DNA of 64,000 nucleotides from Shewanella sp. OMA3-2 (GCF_021513195.1 NZ_CP090974.1:2120001-2184000); one strand, 5' to 3'. Shown: positions 55,559-64,000, counted from the first letter of the stretch. Numbers and translations: made by a program. Notes: generated by a model not told the origin, from the letters alone.

Positions 55559-55975
55559 TTGAAACGATTCGAAAGTTTAAATTACTTGGTATCACATTTA
55601 AATTTAGCTTTGCAGCAAGCGTTAGATACGCGCCTTAAGCGTTATGAATTAGATATTAAGCTCTGGCCGGTTTTGTTTACTTTGTGGCAAGAAGAGGGCT
55701 TGAGTCAAACCGAGTTGTCTAAACGATGTGACGTGGCTAACTACACCATGACACGCTTACTCGATCAGCTGCAAGTACAAGGTTTTGTTACCCGCCACCA
55801 GGAAGCTGATAATCGCCGAGCGTTTCAAATTTACTTAACAGACAATGGTAAAGCCCTAGAACATGATTTAATCCATGAAGCTGAATGGGTTAATGAACAG
55901 TTTTTAGATCAACTGACCGATACTGAGCAGCAAGAGTTAATGCGTTTGCTAAATAAAATTAACAACGCATGTTAA
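55559..55975 (+). CDS. MarR-family transcriptional regulator
   Basis: A winged-helix regulator of about 138 residues. The core DNA-binding part runs LSQTELSKRCDVANYTMTRL, then LDQLQVQGFVTRHQEADNRRAFQIYLTD, the standard recognition helix and wing of MarR proteins. The TTG at 55559 is the best start because GGGAGG lies six bases upstream; the open frame extends to 55487 without a site. The effector is unknown. The gene stands between DUF1285 and a GNAT acetyltransferase on the same strand. Confidence 0.9.
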   Translation: MKRFESLNYLVSHLNLALQQALDTRLKRYELDIKLWPVLFTLWQEEGLSQTELSKRCDVANYTMTRLLDQLQVQGFVTRHQEADNRRAFQIYLTDNGKALEHDLIHEAEWVNEQFLDQLTDTEQQELMRLLNKINNAC

Positions 55976-56041
55976 AAAGCTAACGTTTTCAATTATGATG
56001 ATACAATACAGCTAATAAATATTGGAAATGGAATAACCATC

Positions 56042-56560
56042 ATGGTTGATGAACAAAGCATTATTGTTGAAACTGAACGGCTAGTTTTACGCCCTTTTAC
56101 CGCTAACGATGTGCATAGTCTTTTTTTATTAAACAGTCTCCCCGACATTCTCACTTATATTCCTATGGACCCTTTCACAGAGGAGTCGCAGGCGGCAGAT
56201 ATTTTCGAAAATGTCATTAAAGCCGATTATCAGCAACATGGTTTTGGTCGCTGGGCCGTGCATCATAAAGTTGATAATAGAGTCATCGGTTTTTGCGGTC
56301 CTAAATATCTACCTGAGTTTGACAAGGTTGAGCTAGGTTATCGATATTTTCCTGAATACTGGGGTAAAGGAATTGGTTATGAGGCGGCACAGGCAGCACT
56401 TAATACCTTTAAGCCATTACATGGAATTGAACTGGCTATAGCATTAATTTTGCACGGGAATGTGGGCTCAGAAGCGGTAGCTAGAAAAGTGGGAATGTCT
56501 GTCTTTGAGCAGAGTGAGTATTGTGGTCACAAGGTACATGTATATCAGTGCGATTTATAA
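56042..56560 (+). CDS. GNAT acetyltransferase (RimJ/RimL-like)
   Basis: A 172-residue acetyl-CoA-dependent N-acetyltransferase of the Acetyltransf_3 type. It starts with the usual VETERLVLRPFTANDVHSL. The acetyl-CoA pyrophosphate loop region is VELGYRYFPEYWGKGIGYEA, and NVGSEAVARKVGMSVFEQ follows near residue 140. The substrate may be a protein N-terminus, an antibiotic or a small amine, and cannot be told. The preceding MarR gene might regulate it, being 66 bases upstream. Confidence 0.88.
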   Translation: MVDEQSIIVETERLVLRPFTANDVHSLFLLNSLPDILTYIPMDPFTEESQAADIFENVIKADYQQHGFGRWAVHHKVDNRVIGFCGPKYLPEFDKVELGYRYFPEYWGKGIGYEAAQAALNTFKPLHGIELAIALILHGNVGSEAVARKVGMSVFEQSEYCGHKVHVYQCDL

Positions 56561-56585
56561 TGTATTTTGTGCCAATTTAGACAAT

Positions 56586-56613
56586 AAATAACCAGCCTCT
56601 TAGCTGGTTATTT
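56586..56613. terminator. Bidirectional terminator between GNAT gene and fur
   Basis: AAATAACCAGC/GCTGGTTATTT, an 11-bp perfect stem with a 6-base loop between convergent genes. Confidence 0.88.
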
Positions 56614-56625
56614 ATCAATGACAAT

Positions 56626-57057
56626 TTATTCGTCAGCGTGGTCACAAGTATCATTGGTGCAATGACCATAAAGATACAAGCTATGGTGGGTCAGTTTAAT
56701 ATTATGACGCATAGCAATTTCATCTTGGCGACGTTCAATCACATCATCAGAAAACTCAATCACTTTGTCACAAGTTAAACAGACTAAGTGGTCGTGATGT
56801 TGTTGAGTTGACATTTCAAAAACCGCTTTACCTGATTCAAAGTGGTGACGGTTTAAAATACCAGCATCATCAAATTGGTTAAGTACGCGGTACACAGTTG
56901 CTAAGCCAATTTCCTCACCAACTTCGAGTAATCTCTTGTACAAGTCTTCAGCACTGATGTGTTGATTTTCAGGGTTTTGCATTAGCTCTAGAATTTTAAC
57001 TCTTGGCAGGGTAATTTTTAAACCGGCTTTTTTAAGCGCTTGATTTCCATCTGTCAT
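56626..57057 (-). CDS. fur: Ferric uptake regulator Fur
   Basis: A 143-residue iron-responsive repressor. The N-terminal winged helix (LKKAGLKITLPRVKILELMQ) contains the DNA-recognition part, and EEIGLATVYRVLNQFDDAGI follows. Metal ligands include HHFE near 85, QHHDHLVCLTCDKVIEF, and the C-terminal HCTNDTCDH. Length and motifs are typical of gammaproteobacterial Fur. It lies alone, convergent with the GNAT gene. A weak Fur-like half-site (ATCATTATA) lies about 40 bases upstream. Confidence 0.97.
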   Translation of the reverse strand: MTDGNQALKKAGLKITLPRVKILELMQNPENQHISAEDLYKRLLEVGEEIGLATVYRVLNQFDDAGILNRHHFESGKAVFEMSTQQHHDHLVCLTCDKVIEFSDDVIERRQDEIAMRHNIKLTHHSLYLYGHCTNDTCDHADE

Positions 57058-57415
57058 TGCTAATCTCTTGATTGCAGAACCAATCGGTTCATCCGTGGGT
57101 AATTAATCATTATATGTGTTGAATAGGAAAACTTAAACCTCTTAAACTGCTTAATCGACTGATTAGTGCCAAAATCGTCGTTATTAACGACGCTTGGCAA
57201 ATAATTAGCTTATTTGTGACAGTAAGCTTACTTATACTAAGGGATTATTGCCGTTAATGGCCTCGTGGGCAAAACTAGAAATATCATTTATTTTCTCTAG
57301 TGAAATAAATAAAGCTAAAAATGACTAAAGTTAGTTGCAGGTTAAACCCTGCTATTGATAGTGTAAGCTTGATTATTTAGTCTAAAAATACACCCTATAA
57401 TAAAAAGGAATCACC
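57058..57415. other. Divergent intergenic region fur/cobB
   Basis: A 358-base AT-rich gap. It holds the fur promoter and an ATCATTATA half-site near 57106-57114, too weak to call a Fur box. No gene was seen. Confidence 0.5.
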
Positions 57416-58150
57416 ATGTACCGGAATATTGTCGTGTTAACCGGCGCAGGCATTTCTGCAGAATCAGGTATTGGTACTTTTCGTGATCAAGATGGGCTAT
57501 GGGAACAGCATCACATTGAAGATGTTGCGACACCAGAAGGCTATGCTAAAGATATTGAATTAGTTGAGCGATTCTATAATAGCCGTTGGACCCAATTGCA
57601 TTCAGGTGAAGTAAGTGAAAACTTGGCCCATATAGCCTTGGCAAAGTTAGAAGCCAAATTTGAGGGTAATCTACTGGTTATTACCCAAAATGTAGATGAC
57701 TTACATGAACGCGCGGGTTCTAGACGTTTATTGCATATGCATGGGGAATTATCTAAAGGTCGATGCCCTAAATCACTTCAAACATTTATTCTGCGTGAGC
57801 CTTTTGGCCCAGAAAACTGTTGTACTTGTTGTATTCCTGCCATGCGATTAAGGCCACATATTGTCTGGTTTGGTGAAATGCCTTTTGGAATGGACAGAAT
57901 ACATGATGCCCTTGATCACTGTGACCTATTTATTGCTATTGGCACTTCCGGTACAGTTTATCCAGCAGCAGGTTTTGTCGACAGTGCTAATCATCACGGA
58001 GCGCAAACGGTTGAAGTTAATCTTGCTGGCCCTGATAGACATAGTCAATTTCAATACCACTTTACCGGTAAAGCAGGCGACATAGTGCCTCTGTTAGTTG
58101 ACTGCATTTTACAAGGTAAAATAATTGGCAGTGAGTTGACACAATCATGA
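57416..58150 (+). CDS. cobB: Sirtuin NAD-dependent protein deacylase CobB
   Basis: A 244-residue Sir2-family enzyme that removes acyl groups from lysines with NAD. VLTGAGISAESGIGTFRDQDG is the NAD-binding signature, QNVDDLHERAGS carries the active-site region, and LHMHGEL holds the catalytic histidine. Zinc ligands are probably GRCP and CCTCC. IWFGEMPFGM-like and IGTSGTVYPAAGF stretches match E. coli CobB. The residue after SGI is Gly, where E. coli CobB has Arg, a substitution in the NAD-binding loop. Its stop overlaps the next start by four bases (ATGA). Confidence 0.95.
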   Translation: MYRNIVVLTGAGISAESGIGTFRDQDGLWEQHHIEDVATPEGYAKDIELVERFYNSRWTQLHSGEVSENLAHIALAKLEAKFEGNLLVITQNVDDLHERAGSRRLLHMHGELSKGRCPKSLQTFILREPFGPENCCTCCIPAMRLRPHIVWFGEMPFGMDRIHDALDHCDLFIAIGTSGTVYPAAGFVDSANHHGAQTVEVNLAGPDRHSQFQYHFTGKAGDIVPLLVDCILQGKIIGSELTQS

Positions 58151-58638
58151 GTACTAAACCAGTAGATGTTAAATCAATTGATACAGGAACAATGAACTCT
58201 AAGTTGGTTATTATTATGCGTGGCTTACCTGGTAGTGGTAAGTCCCATTGGATAGACCTATTTATTCAATCCCAACCTTTACCAGTAGCGCTGCAAATTA
58301 AGCAACGAGGTTATTTTTCAACCGACAATTTGTTTGTTGTTGATGGCCAGTATAAATTTGATGCCAGTAAGTTATCTGAATATCATCAAATTAATTTAAG
58401 CTTATTTATTGAAGCTTTATCAAGAGGTGAGCCCATTGTGATATGTGATAATACCAATGTGTGCCATTGGGAATATATCGCCTATAAAACTGCTGCAGTG
58501 GCATTAGGGTATAAGGTAAAAATAGTGATTACTGGTGAGCCAAAATCAAAGTCACACCAACTGCTGTGTGCACAACGTAATAAGCATCATGTTCAACTGA
58601 AACATATTCAAAGAATGGCAGAAATATTTGAAATATAA
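58147..58638 (+). CDS. Small P-loop kinase/ATPase (AAA_33, N4BP2-like)
   Basis: A 163-residue nucleotide-binding protein. Walker A is IIMRGLPGSGKSHWIDLF near residues 22-38. The YFSTDNLFVVDGQYKFDASKL and IVICDNTNVCHWEYIAYK stretches follow. This order resembles polynucleotide-kinase or zeta-toxin-like AAA_33 proteins, including the N4BP2-like group. The ATG overlaps the cobB stop, so both are made from one message and may act together. The phosphate acceptor is unknown. Confidence 0.8.
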   Translation: MSTKPVDVKSIDTGTMNSKLVIIMRGLPGSGKSHWIDLFIQSQPLPVALQIKQRGYFSTDNLFVVDGQYKFDASKLSEYHQINLSLFIEALSRGEPIVICDNTNVCHWEYIAYKTAAVALGYKVKIVITGEPKSKSHQLLCAQRNKHHVQLKHIQRMAEIFEI

Positions 58639-58680
58639 TAACAACAGAATAAAATCACTCTGATTAATCCGTTGTTATTA
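58636..58680. terminator. Bidirectional terminator after the P-loop kinase gene
   Basis: TAATAACAAC/GTTGTTATTA stem with a long loop, between convergent genes. The stem starts at the stop codon. Confidence 0.6.
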
Positions 58681-58702
58681 TATTATAAAGAGCATTTATA
58701 TT

Positions 58703-59194
58703 TTATGATTTAGAGATAACTTCAAAATTAACCCGACGTATTTTTGAACGTTCAGAATTTGATAACTTCACATTCTTATTTTCAATAATGTGCGCACTTG
58801 ATTGTAGTTGGCTAGGTGATGCGCCTAACAGCACCAAATGTTCAACTAAACCTTCTGCACGACGTTTTGCTAGGGCTTCATTGTACTTAATCGTGCCTTT
58901 GTCATCAGTATAACCTTGAATATCAATTGCTTTTTCTGGGTTATTCGCTAGAAAAGTAACGATGCAAGCCATATTGTTCTCTAAGCTGCTATAAGGTTTA
59001 TCGCTATTTAATTCAAAATAAACTGGTCTAAACCCAAGCACTTCGCTCTCATGTTCATCCTGCAATGCATAATCTAGGCATGCTGGAGATAATGAAAATA
59101 CTTTAGGGGGTTCAGGTACTACTTCAGGAGTAGATTTACAACCCGTTAAACTTAATAAAACAAATAAAGATGCTGAAATTTTAAAGTGTGCCAT
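58703..59194 (-). CDS. OmpA-family peptidoglycan-associated lipoprotein
   Basis: A 163-residue lipoprotein. The signal ends in LLSLTGC (Cys19). A proline-rich linker follows, then an OmpA C-terminal domain (VYFELNSDKPYSS, DIQGYTDDKGTIKYNEALAK, RRAEGLVEHLVLLGAS) that anchors to peptidoglycan. It lies at the edge of a type VI secretion cluster and is divergent from the kinase gene. It may be a cell-wall anchor of that apparatus (TagL-like role) or an unrelated envelope lipoprotein; the position alone suggests the former. Confidence 0.87.
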   Translation of the reverse strand: MAHFKISASLFVLLSLTGCKSTPEVVPEPPKVFSLSPACLDYALQDEHESEVLGFRPVYFELNSDKPYSSLENNMACIVTFLANNPEKAIDIQGYTDDKGTIKYNEALAKRRAEGLVEHLVLLGASPSQLQSSAHIIENKNVKLSNSERSKIRRVNFEVISKS

Positions 59195-59504
59195 ATCTAT
59201 ATTTAGTCCGTTAAAAAAGAAGCCGTAAAATTACCTACTCTATTTATATTGGTCAAGAGTAAAGTGCTATATTTTAGTGTAAAATAGAGAATAATTTAAT
59301 ATCAATACATCCTTTGTAATAATGTTATTTGTAATTACATTATAATGGGTGTGTATGTGGCCGCTTATTTTCATGTTTATGTAAGGATCGTTTTTTAGGT
59401 GTTGTTTTTTATTATTTGTTGCTGCAACATATTGGGGTGAATTTGTTTTACTAGGTAGTTAGTTTACATACCTTTTGATAATATTAAGGGATTAACCTGT
59501 ACTT
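59195..59504. other. Divergent promoter region at the start of the type VI cluster
   Basis: A 310-base AT-rich region with no credible gene. It should contain the promoters for the OmpA-like lipoprotein and for the kinase-tagH-tssJ-tssK run. AAGGGA lies about 14 bases before the kinase ATG, which is distant for a ribosome-binding site. Confidence 0.5.
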
Positions 59505-61493
59505 ATGGATAAGAGTAAAGTACCAAACCAACCAATTGATGATAAAACTTTTGTAGCTGGAATAACCCAATCAACAAAAGTTAAGAATGAAGTAAACTTA
59601 ATTGGTAAGTGTTTAAAAAAACGCTATCTAATCGAGTCTAAAATTGGTCATGGTGGTATGAGTGACATATACCGCGCTAAAGATCTTTATTTGGAATCTC
59701 TTAAGATCCCTGAGCCCTATGTGGCAATTAAAGTATTATTATCACAATTCTCTGATATTGAGGAGGCTCAACAAGTCTTAATTAAAGAGTCTGTTCAGAC
59801 TCAGCAGCTTTCTCATCCCAATATTATTCGTGTCTATGATGTTGATACCGATGATGGTTATCATTTTATGGTCATGGAATGGCTAGATGGTGAAACATTA
59901 GAGCAAGTTATTAAACGCTCAAAACCATTAGGCATAAACTTTAAAGGTACAATGAAATTAGTTGAACAAATTGCTTCCGCTCTTACATATGCGCATCAGC
60001 AAGGTATTGTTCATACAGATTTAAAGCCTTCAAATATATTTTTAACGCGTCAAGGTAATATCAAAGTGTTTGATTTTGGCGTGGCTAAAAGTTTTCAACA
60101 CAATGTAGATCAATATGCACTTACTGAAACAGACCATGACTCATCGTTAATTGGGTATACACCAGCATATGCTAGTTTTGAACAGCTAGCTGGTGAAGAA
60201 GCTTGTGCCGCGGATGATATTTTTGCGTTTTCATGCATTGTTTATGAGCTGCTCACGAGTAAGCATCCTTATCAAAGAGTCGCTGCTAATGACGTCGACT
60301 TAACTAAAACTAATCTGGCTAAACCTAAACATATCAGCTTAGGTCTATGGCCGACTTTGAAAAAAGGTCTTGCTATTAAAAAAGCGCAAAGAGCGGACTC
60401 AGTGCAAGCAATTATAGGTAAATTTCAAAGCAAAAACTGGCCTATCCCTACAGCAGTTGTTGCGGCAATAGTGCTTACGCTAGTAGGCGTACAAGTTCAG
60501 CGTAGTCACCAACAAGATATTCTAGCATTACAAAACAAAGTATTGCAGACCACTCAGGCGCAAAGCGAAGTCCAAGCCTATGAATTTCTACCAGCGTCTT
60601 CGGTTTTAGAGCGTATTGAAGAGATCCCCGCAGACAAACTATTAATTCGCAATGGCTTATTACGAAAACATCAAAGCTCAATATTAGATATTCTTGAACA
60701 ACAAATTGAATTATTACCTAAAAGTAGAAATGGCTTATATCAAAACTACCAAAAAATAGAATCAATGATAAGTAATGTATCGGGTTATTACCCAGATTCA
60801 GTTCGTTTATTACAAATTAGTAATCAAGCACAGCGGAGTAAGCAATCTGTTATAGATTCATTATCAGATCGATTGAGCGTGCTGCTGTCACAGTCAAGAT
60901 ATAATGAAGAAGGTGATAATAACATTAAGGCTATCGTAGAAGATTTAGCATTTGTTGAACCTGAGTACCACTTTAGTCCAAGTGAAGCAGATTTTAATTT
61001 ATATTCAAAAGCTTTTTCTACAGCTTTAAAGTCTCATGATGTAAAACAAATGAATGCATTAATTATTACTGGTGAAGTTGTATTTGCACATCAACCTTTA
61101 GCTGAACCTCTTATTGAGTATGGTTCGGCTTTACGAGTAGCGGTTAAAAAACTAAGTGATTATAACGATGCTAAAGCCAAGGGGCTTGCGGTTGATTATC
61201 CTTATGCCGCCGCGGAAGTTTATTATCGCGATACTTTTAATCAACTCACCACACGATTAGATACAATAAATGAACCAAAAGCCTTACATGCTTTTGATCA
61301 AGAGGTACGTGATTTAGCCACTAATTTACCTGCAGACTTTGAACCATTATTAACACTTGATAAGCGTTTAGCGGCATCGTTTTTACGTCAGGCCAATATA
61401 TTTTTGGAAAAACAATATTTGAAAACCGCTCGTGAACTATTTGCCAGAGGTAACGAAATGTACGAACGCTTGAACGGTGTGCAGCGATTATAA
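59505..61493 (+). CDS. Type VI secretion-associated serine/threonine kinase (PpkA/Stk-like)
   Basis: A 662-residue protein with a Hanks-type kinase domain (about residues 40-300), a membrane segment near 305-325 (PTAVVAAIVLTLVGVQVQ) and a helical periplasmic part of about 330 residues. Kinase motifs are the glycine loop IGHGGMSDIY, VAIKVLL, the catalytic loop HTDLKPSNIFL and DFGVAK. The residue before the catalytic aspartate is threonine, not the usual arginine, making it a non-RD kinase. It precedes tagH, tssJ and tssK. By analogy with PpkA, it should phosphorylate the FHA protein to switch secretion on. Confidence 0.88.
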   Translation: MDKSKVPNQPIDDKTFVAGITQSTKVKNEVNLIGKCLKKRYLIESKIGHGGMSDIYRAKDLYLESLKIPEPYVAIKVLLSQFSDIEEAQQVLIKESVQTQQLSHPNIIRVYDVDTDDGYHFMVMEWLDGETLEQVIKRSKPLGINFKGTMKLVEQIASALTYAHQQGIVHTDLKPSNIFLTRQGNIKVFDFGVAKSFQHNVDQYALTETDHDSSLIGYTPAYASFEQLAGEEACAADDIFAFSCIVYELLTSKHPYQRVAANDVDLTKTNLAKPKHISLGLWPTLKKGLAIKKAQRADSVQAIIGKFQSKNWPIPTAVVAAIVLTLVGVQVQRSHQQDILALQNKVLQTTQAQSEVQAYEFLPASSVLERIEEIPADKLLIRNGLLRKHQSSILDILEQQIELLPKSRNGLYQNYQKIESMISNVSGYYPDSVRLLQISNQAQRSKQSVIDSLSDRLSVLLSQSRYNEEGDNNIKAIVEDLAFVEPEYHFSPSEADFNLYSKAFSTALKSHDVKQMNALIITGEVVFAHQPLAEPLIEYGSALRVAVKKLSDYNDAKAKGLAVDYPYAAAEVYYRDTFNQLTTRLDTINEPKALHAFDQEVRDLATNLPADFEPLLTLDKRLAASFLRQANIFLEKQYLKTARELFARGNEMYERLNGVQRL

Positions 61494-61527
61494 ATGTCAG
61501 TTGATGGTAAGTTTAACGTTGTAGAGT

Positions 61528-62877
61528 ATGGATGATGTAAAAGAAATGGAATTAACTTTAGAAATTGTCAGTTATCATCGATTATCTCCCGAACAGATAA
61601 CGATCAAGAATGTCACGCAATCTTTAACTATGGGGCGGGCTGAAACCTGTGATTGGTATTTACCGGATCCAGAAAAAGTCGTTTCGGGAACACATGCGCG
61701 CATTTCTAAACGCGAAGATGGTTTTTATATTGAAGATTTATCAACTAATGGACTGTATGTAAATCGAGCTGTCGATGCACTTGGCACCAAAGCATTACAC
61801 AGAATAGATCATCAAGACTTGTTCACTTTTGGCGATTATGAGGTGAGTGCTTCGCTTGTTTCTAATGACAGAGTAAGCAGCCAGCCATTAATTAATACTG
61901 ACATTAACCAGGCCAGCAATTTTGCTGTTTCGTCGGATAATTCACAGTCGAATTCCAATATAACTCAAAAGCAGCAATCCCCTATCTTTAGTGAACACTT
62001 AGATAATGGAGTGGCGGGCTTTGATGCTCACACGCTTTTAAATCAATCTAGTCAAAAAAAATCACTCTTTTCAGGTATCAATGCAGACTTACAGGACCAT
62101 TTTCAACCGCCTGGAGCGAGCATACCGGAAGAGTGGGATAAAGACTTTTTTGGAGCGTCAGATTCACATGTTACTGACACGCCAGAGAGACAAACTCAAC
62201 CACAACCACAACAAGTGAAAGAGTCTGCTTATGCAGCCGTGTCTGACGTATCACCTACTCAGTCCTCGCAGAGTCATACCACTCAACCGTCTCAACAGGT
62301 TACCTCTTTGACTCAAGCTTTTTTTAAAGGGCTGGGTGTTGATGAGCAAGATTATGCCAAAGTTTTGAATGAAGCATTGATGTTGGAGTTAGGCCAAAGC
62401 ATGCACTTAATGTTAACTGGTTTAATGGATTCATTACGTCAACGCTCTCAATTAAAAATGGAGTTTCGAATTAATCACACTACTTTTCAGCAAAGAGAGA
62501 ATAATCCGTTGAAGTTTTCGGCCAACATTGAGGATGTTTTTCAAAATTTATTTCTTAGAAAAAGTGCGAGTTTTTTGTCTTCACAACAAGCAATTGTAGA
62601 AGCATTTAATGATGCTAGAAAGCACGATATAGCACTGACATCGGGGACTATAGGGGCACTCCAAGGGTTATTAAACCAATTAGCTCCAGAGCTTATTGAG
62701 CAAAAAAGTCAAAGTCAGTCTTTTGCAGACATGTTACCTGGACAGAAGCAAAGTAGGCAGTGGAAAGTATATAAAAGCCTGCATCAAGATTTGAAGAATG
62801 AATTCATGCAAGACAAACCAGCTGCATTGTCAGATGATTTTGTTAAAGCCTATGACAGTAAACTTAAGTTATTATAA
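61528..62877 (+). CDS. tagH: Type VI secretion FHA-domain protein TagH
   Basis: A 449-residue protein. An N-terminal FHA domain (residues about 8-105) has MGRAETCDWYLPD, SGTHARISKREDG and YIEDLSTNGLYVN, the phosphothreonine-reading motif. A glutamine- and serine-rich linker follows (about 110-265). The C-terminal TagH/ImpI domain has ALMLELGQSMHLMLTGLMDS, NNPLKFSANIEDVFQNLF and the YKSLHQDLKNEF stretch. It follows the kinase gene by 34 bases. The start could be this ATG or the one six codons later; neither has a strong site. Confidence 0.87.
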   Translation: MDDVKEMELTLEIVSYHRLSPEQITIKNVTQSLTMGRAETCDWYLPDPEKVVSGTHARISKREDGFYIEDLSTNGLYVNRAVDALGTKALHRIDHQDLFTFGDYEVSASLVSNDRVSSQPLINTDINQASNFAVSSDNSQSNSNITQKQQSPIFSEHLDNGVAGFDAHTLLNQSSQKKSLFSGINADLQDHFQPPGASIPEEWDKDFFGASDSHVTDTPERQTQPQPQQVKESAYAAVSDVSPTQSSQSHTTQPSQQVTSLTQAFFKGLGVDEQDYAKVLNEALMLELGQSMHLMLTGLMDSLRQRSQLKMEFRINHTTFQQRENNPLKFSANIEDVFQNLFLRKSASFLSSQQAIVEAFNDARKHDIALTSGTIGALQGLLNQLAPELIEQKSQSQSFADMLPGQKQSRQWKVYKSLHQDLKNEFMQDKPAALSDDFVKAYDSKLKLL

Positions 62878-62895
62878 ATAGTTGGAGACGACTCA

Positions 62896-63366
62896 ATGAA
62901 CCTTAAATCAAGTATTTATCAAATTTTTATCGTTAGCTTGTTACTTGTTAATTCCGGCTGTAAAACCATCAATGCTGTAGTGCCAGCCTCTACGGATATT
63001 ACTTTTCAAGCCAGTGCAGATATTAATCCTGACATTAACCTACGCCCGTCGCCTGTGGTGGTAAAAATATTTGAGTTATCTTCTAGAACAATCTTTGATA
63101 CTCAAGATTTTTTCACTTTATACGAAAATGCAGAATCAGTGCTGGGACCCGACTTGATCCGCAAAGATGAATTGGAATTACAGCCTTCAGAAATCAGAGA
63201 ATACCCAATGAGTTTAGGTCATAACACCCGCTATGTTGGTGTGATTGTCGCTTATCGAGATATTGATTCCTCTCGGTGGCGATCAGTTGTTGCAGTCGAT
63301 CCGACTGGATATGATGACGTAACCATTAATATTGAGCAAATAGCTGTATATAGCCAAGAAGATTAG
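62896..63366 (+). CDS. tssJ: Type VI secretion lipoprotein TssJ
   Basis: A 156-residue outer-membrane lipoprotein of the type VI membrane complex (TssJ-TssL-TssM). The signal ends in LLVNSGC (Cys22). The mature part begins after a short linker and has PSPVVVKIFELSSRTIFDTQ, then FFTLYENAESVLGPDLIRKDE and YVGVIVAYRDIDSSRWRSV, all typical of the VasD/SciN family. GGAG lies before the ATG. It sits between tagH and tssK with short gaps, so the genes are probably one transcript. Confidence 0.94.
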   Translation: MNLKSSIYQIFIVSLLLVNSGCKTINAVVPASTDITFQASADINPDINLRPSPVVVKIFELSSRTIFDTQDFFTLYENAESVLGPDLIRKDELELQPSEIREYPMSLGHNTRYVGVIVAYRDIDSSRWRSVVAVDPTGYDDVTINIEQIAVYSQED

Positions 63367-63429
63367 TCACTTAAGCCAAGTGTGTTCAAAGATAGAATAT
63401 CACTAATAGACGTTAAGAATAGGGAAGTT

Positions 63430-64000
63430 ATGAGCGATTTTAGCCCAATAGCATGGACAGAAGGGATGTTTTTGCGCCCTCAGCATATGCAGCAACAAGA
63501 GCGTTTTTTACAATATCAACAAACACGTGTTGTTAATAAATTAAATCCATTTGCTTGGGGCGTGACAAATGTAGACATTAACTACAGTTTGTTGCCTTTA
63601 GGGCAATTTGGCTTAGACCGTATTGAATGTATGTTTCAAGATCATTCGTTAGCGCTTATGCCTGAGCAAAGCCCATTGCCTAAAGTGATTACTGTGCCAG
63701 CGGGCACTCTAGATCAACTGATTTACATTGTGCTACCTGTCACGAAAAGCAACGGCTTAAATATCTCATCTATTGAGCAGAATCAAATCACCCGTTATGT
63801 TTTTGACGATCATAATATTGTTGATACTAGCGTGGGTTCAGATGCGATGGAAGTATTGCAAGTAGCAAAGCTCGATTGCAGACTTAAATTACAAAATGAA
63901 GACCGCTCAGGATACGTGTCTATTGCCATTGCCAGAGTGATTGACGTATCAGATGAAGGTGTTGTTAGACTCGATAAGAAGTTTATTCCAGCCTGTACAG
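63430..64000 (+). CDS. tssK: Type VI secretion baseplate protein TssK (3' end outside window)
   Basis: The first 190 codons of TssK, the trimeric adaptor linking the baseplate to the TssL/TssM membrane complex. The start MSDFSPIAWTEGMFLRPQHM, then QQQERFLQYQQ, is highly characteristic, and ATG 63430 has AGGGAAG just upstream. The frame is open to the window edge. Normal length is about 440-450 residues, so more than half is missing because of the edge, not decay. Together with tagH and tssJ it establishes a type VI secretion cluster continuing to the right. Confidence 0.95.
   Translation, partial: MSDFSPIAWTEGMFLRPQHMQQQERFLQYQQTRVVNKLNPFAWGVTNVDINYSLLPLGQFGLDRIECMFQDHSLALMPEQSPLPKVITVPAGTLDQLIYIVLPVTKSNGLNISSIEQNQITRYVFDDHNIVDTSVGSDAMEVLQVAKLDCRLKLQNEDRSGYVSIAIARVIDVSDEGVVRLDKKFIPACT

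Noticed and set aside
57100..57117. Fur box upstream of fur
   Set aside because: Only one half (ATCATTATA) resembles the consensus; the other half does not match.
1..64000. tRNA or rRNA genes, CRISPR arrays, intact prophage
   Set aside because: No cloverleaf-type sequences, regularly spaced repeats or phage structural genes were noticed by reading; a tRNAscan or CRISPR search could still find something missed.

Overview
The window reads as chromosomal DNA of a marine gammaproteobacterium, most likely a low-GC Shewanella. This is inferred from the gene families and neighbourhoods (phhA-phhB-tyrR/phhR with fahA-maiA, aroH-ppsR-ppsA with a YdiJ-type dehydrogenase, orphan napF, long TonB receptors), not from a database search. 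No tRNA, rRNA, CRISPR array or intact prophage was seen.

Layout. (1) 1-11501: a beta-glucoside utilisation locus. On the minus strand lie a GH1 beta-glucosidase, a GPH-family symporter, a LacI-type repressor and a TonB-dependent receptor. Divergently there are a FucP-type sugar permease and a lipoprotein GH3 glucosidase. Three copies of a 16-bp near-palindrome mark the repressor's probable operators. (2) 11815-17247: housekeeping genes cysQ, a Mak-type ROK kinase, elyC, a DUF2982-like protein, a bactofilin, napF and galE. (3) 17567-23164: the phenylalanine/tyrosine catabolic block phhA-phhB-tyrR and fahA-maiA plus a nucleotidyltransferase. TyrR-like boxes lie before phhA and before fahA. (4) 23343-31546: a disturbed segment with a frameshifted topB, a decayed reading frame, an orphan lipoprotein and an orphan membrane protein around an attC-like inverted repeat, an IS110-type transposase remnant, a duplicated 3' end of a peptidase-S33 gene, modF, a broken redoxin gene and nfsB. 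(5) 31709-37047: an MBL-fold hydrolase, then an operon for a Tat-exported molybdenum hydroxylase (XdhC-like, MocA-like, 2Fe-2S subunit, molybdopterin subunit). (6) 37258-46992: a chemoreceptor, a diguanylate cyclase, a FAD-dependent oxidoreductase, rhtA, a MerR regulator with a quinone-reductase-like flavoprotein, a SIMPL protein and an HD-GYP protein. (7) 47140-58638: aroH, ppsR/ppsA, a YdiJ-like FAD/Fe-S dehydrogenase, DUF1285, MarR, GNAT, fur, cobB and a P-loop kinase. (8) 58703-64000: the start of a type VI secretion cluster: OmpA-like lipoprotein, Ser/Thr kinase, FHA protein TagH, TssJ, and TssK running off the end.

The most notable points are the conserved operators and TyrR boxes, the rearranged 25-30 kb segment with its 180-bp duplicated gene end, and four single-base losses that break topB, the xdhC-like gene, the redoxin gene and the FAD oxidoreductase gene. 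Three of the four otherwise look intact, so sequencing error and recent decay are both possible. No wholly new system could be demonstrated. The best leads are the possible cassette at 25.7-26.6 kb, the cobB/P-loop kinase pair and the kinase/FHA-controlled secretion cluster.
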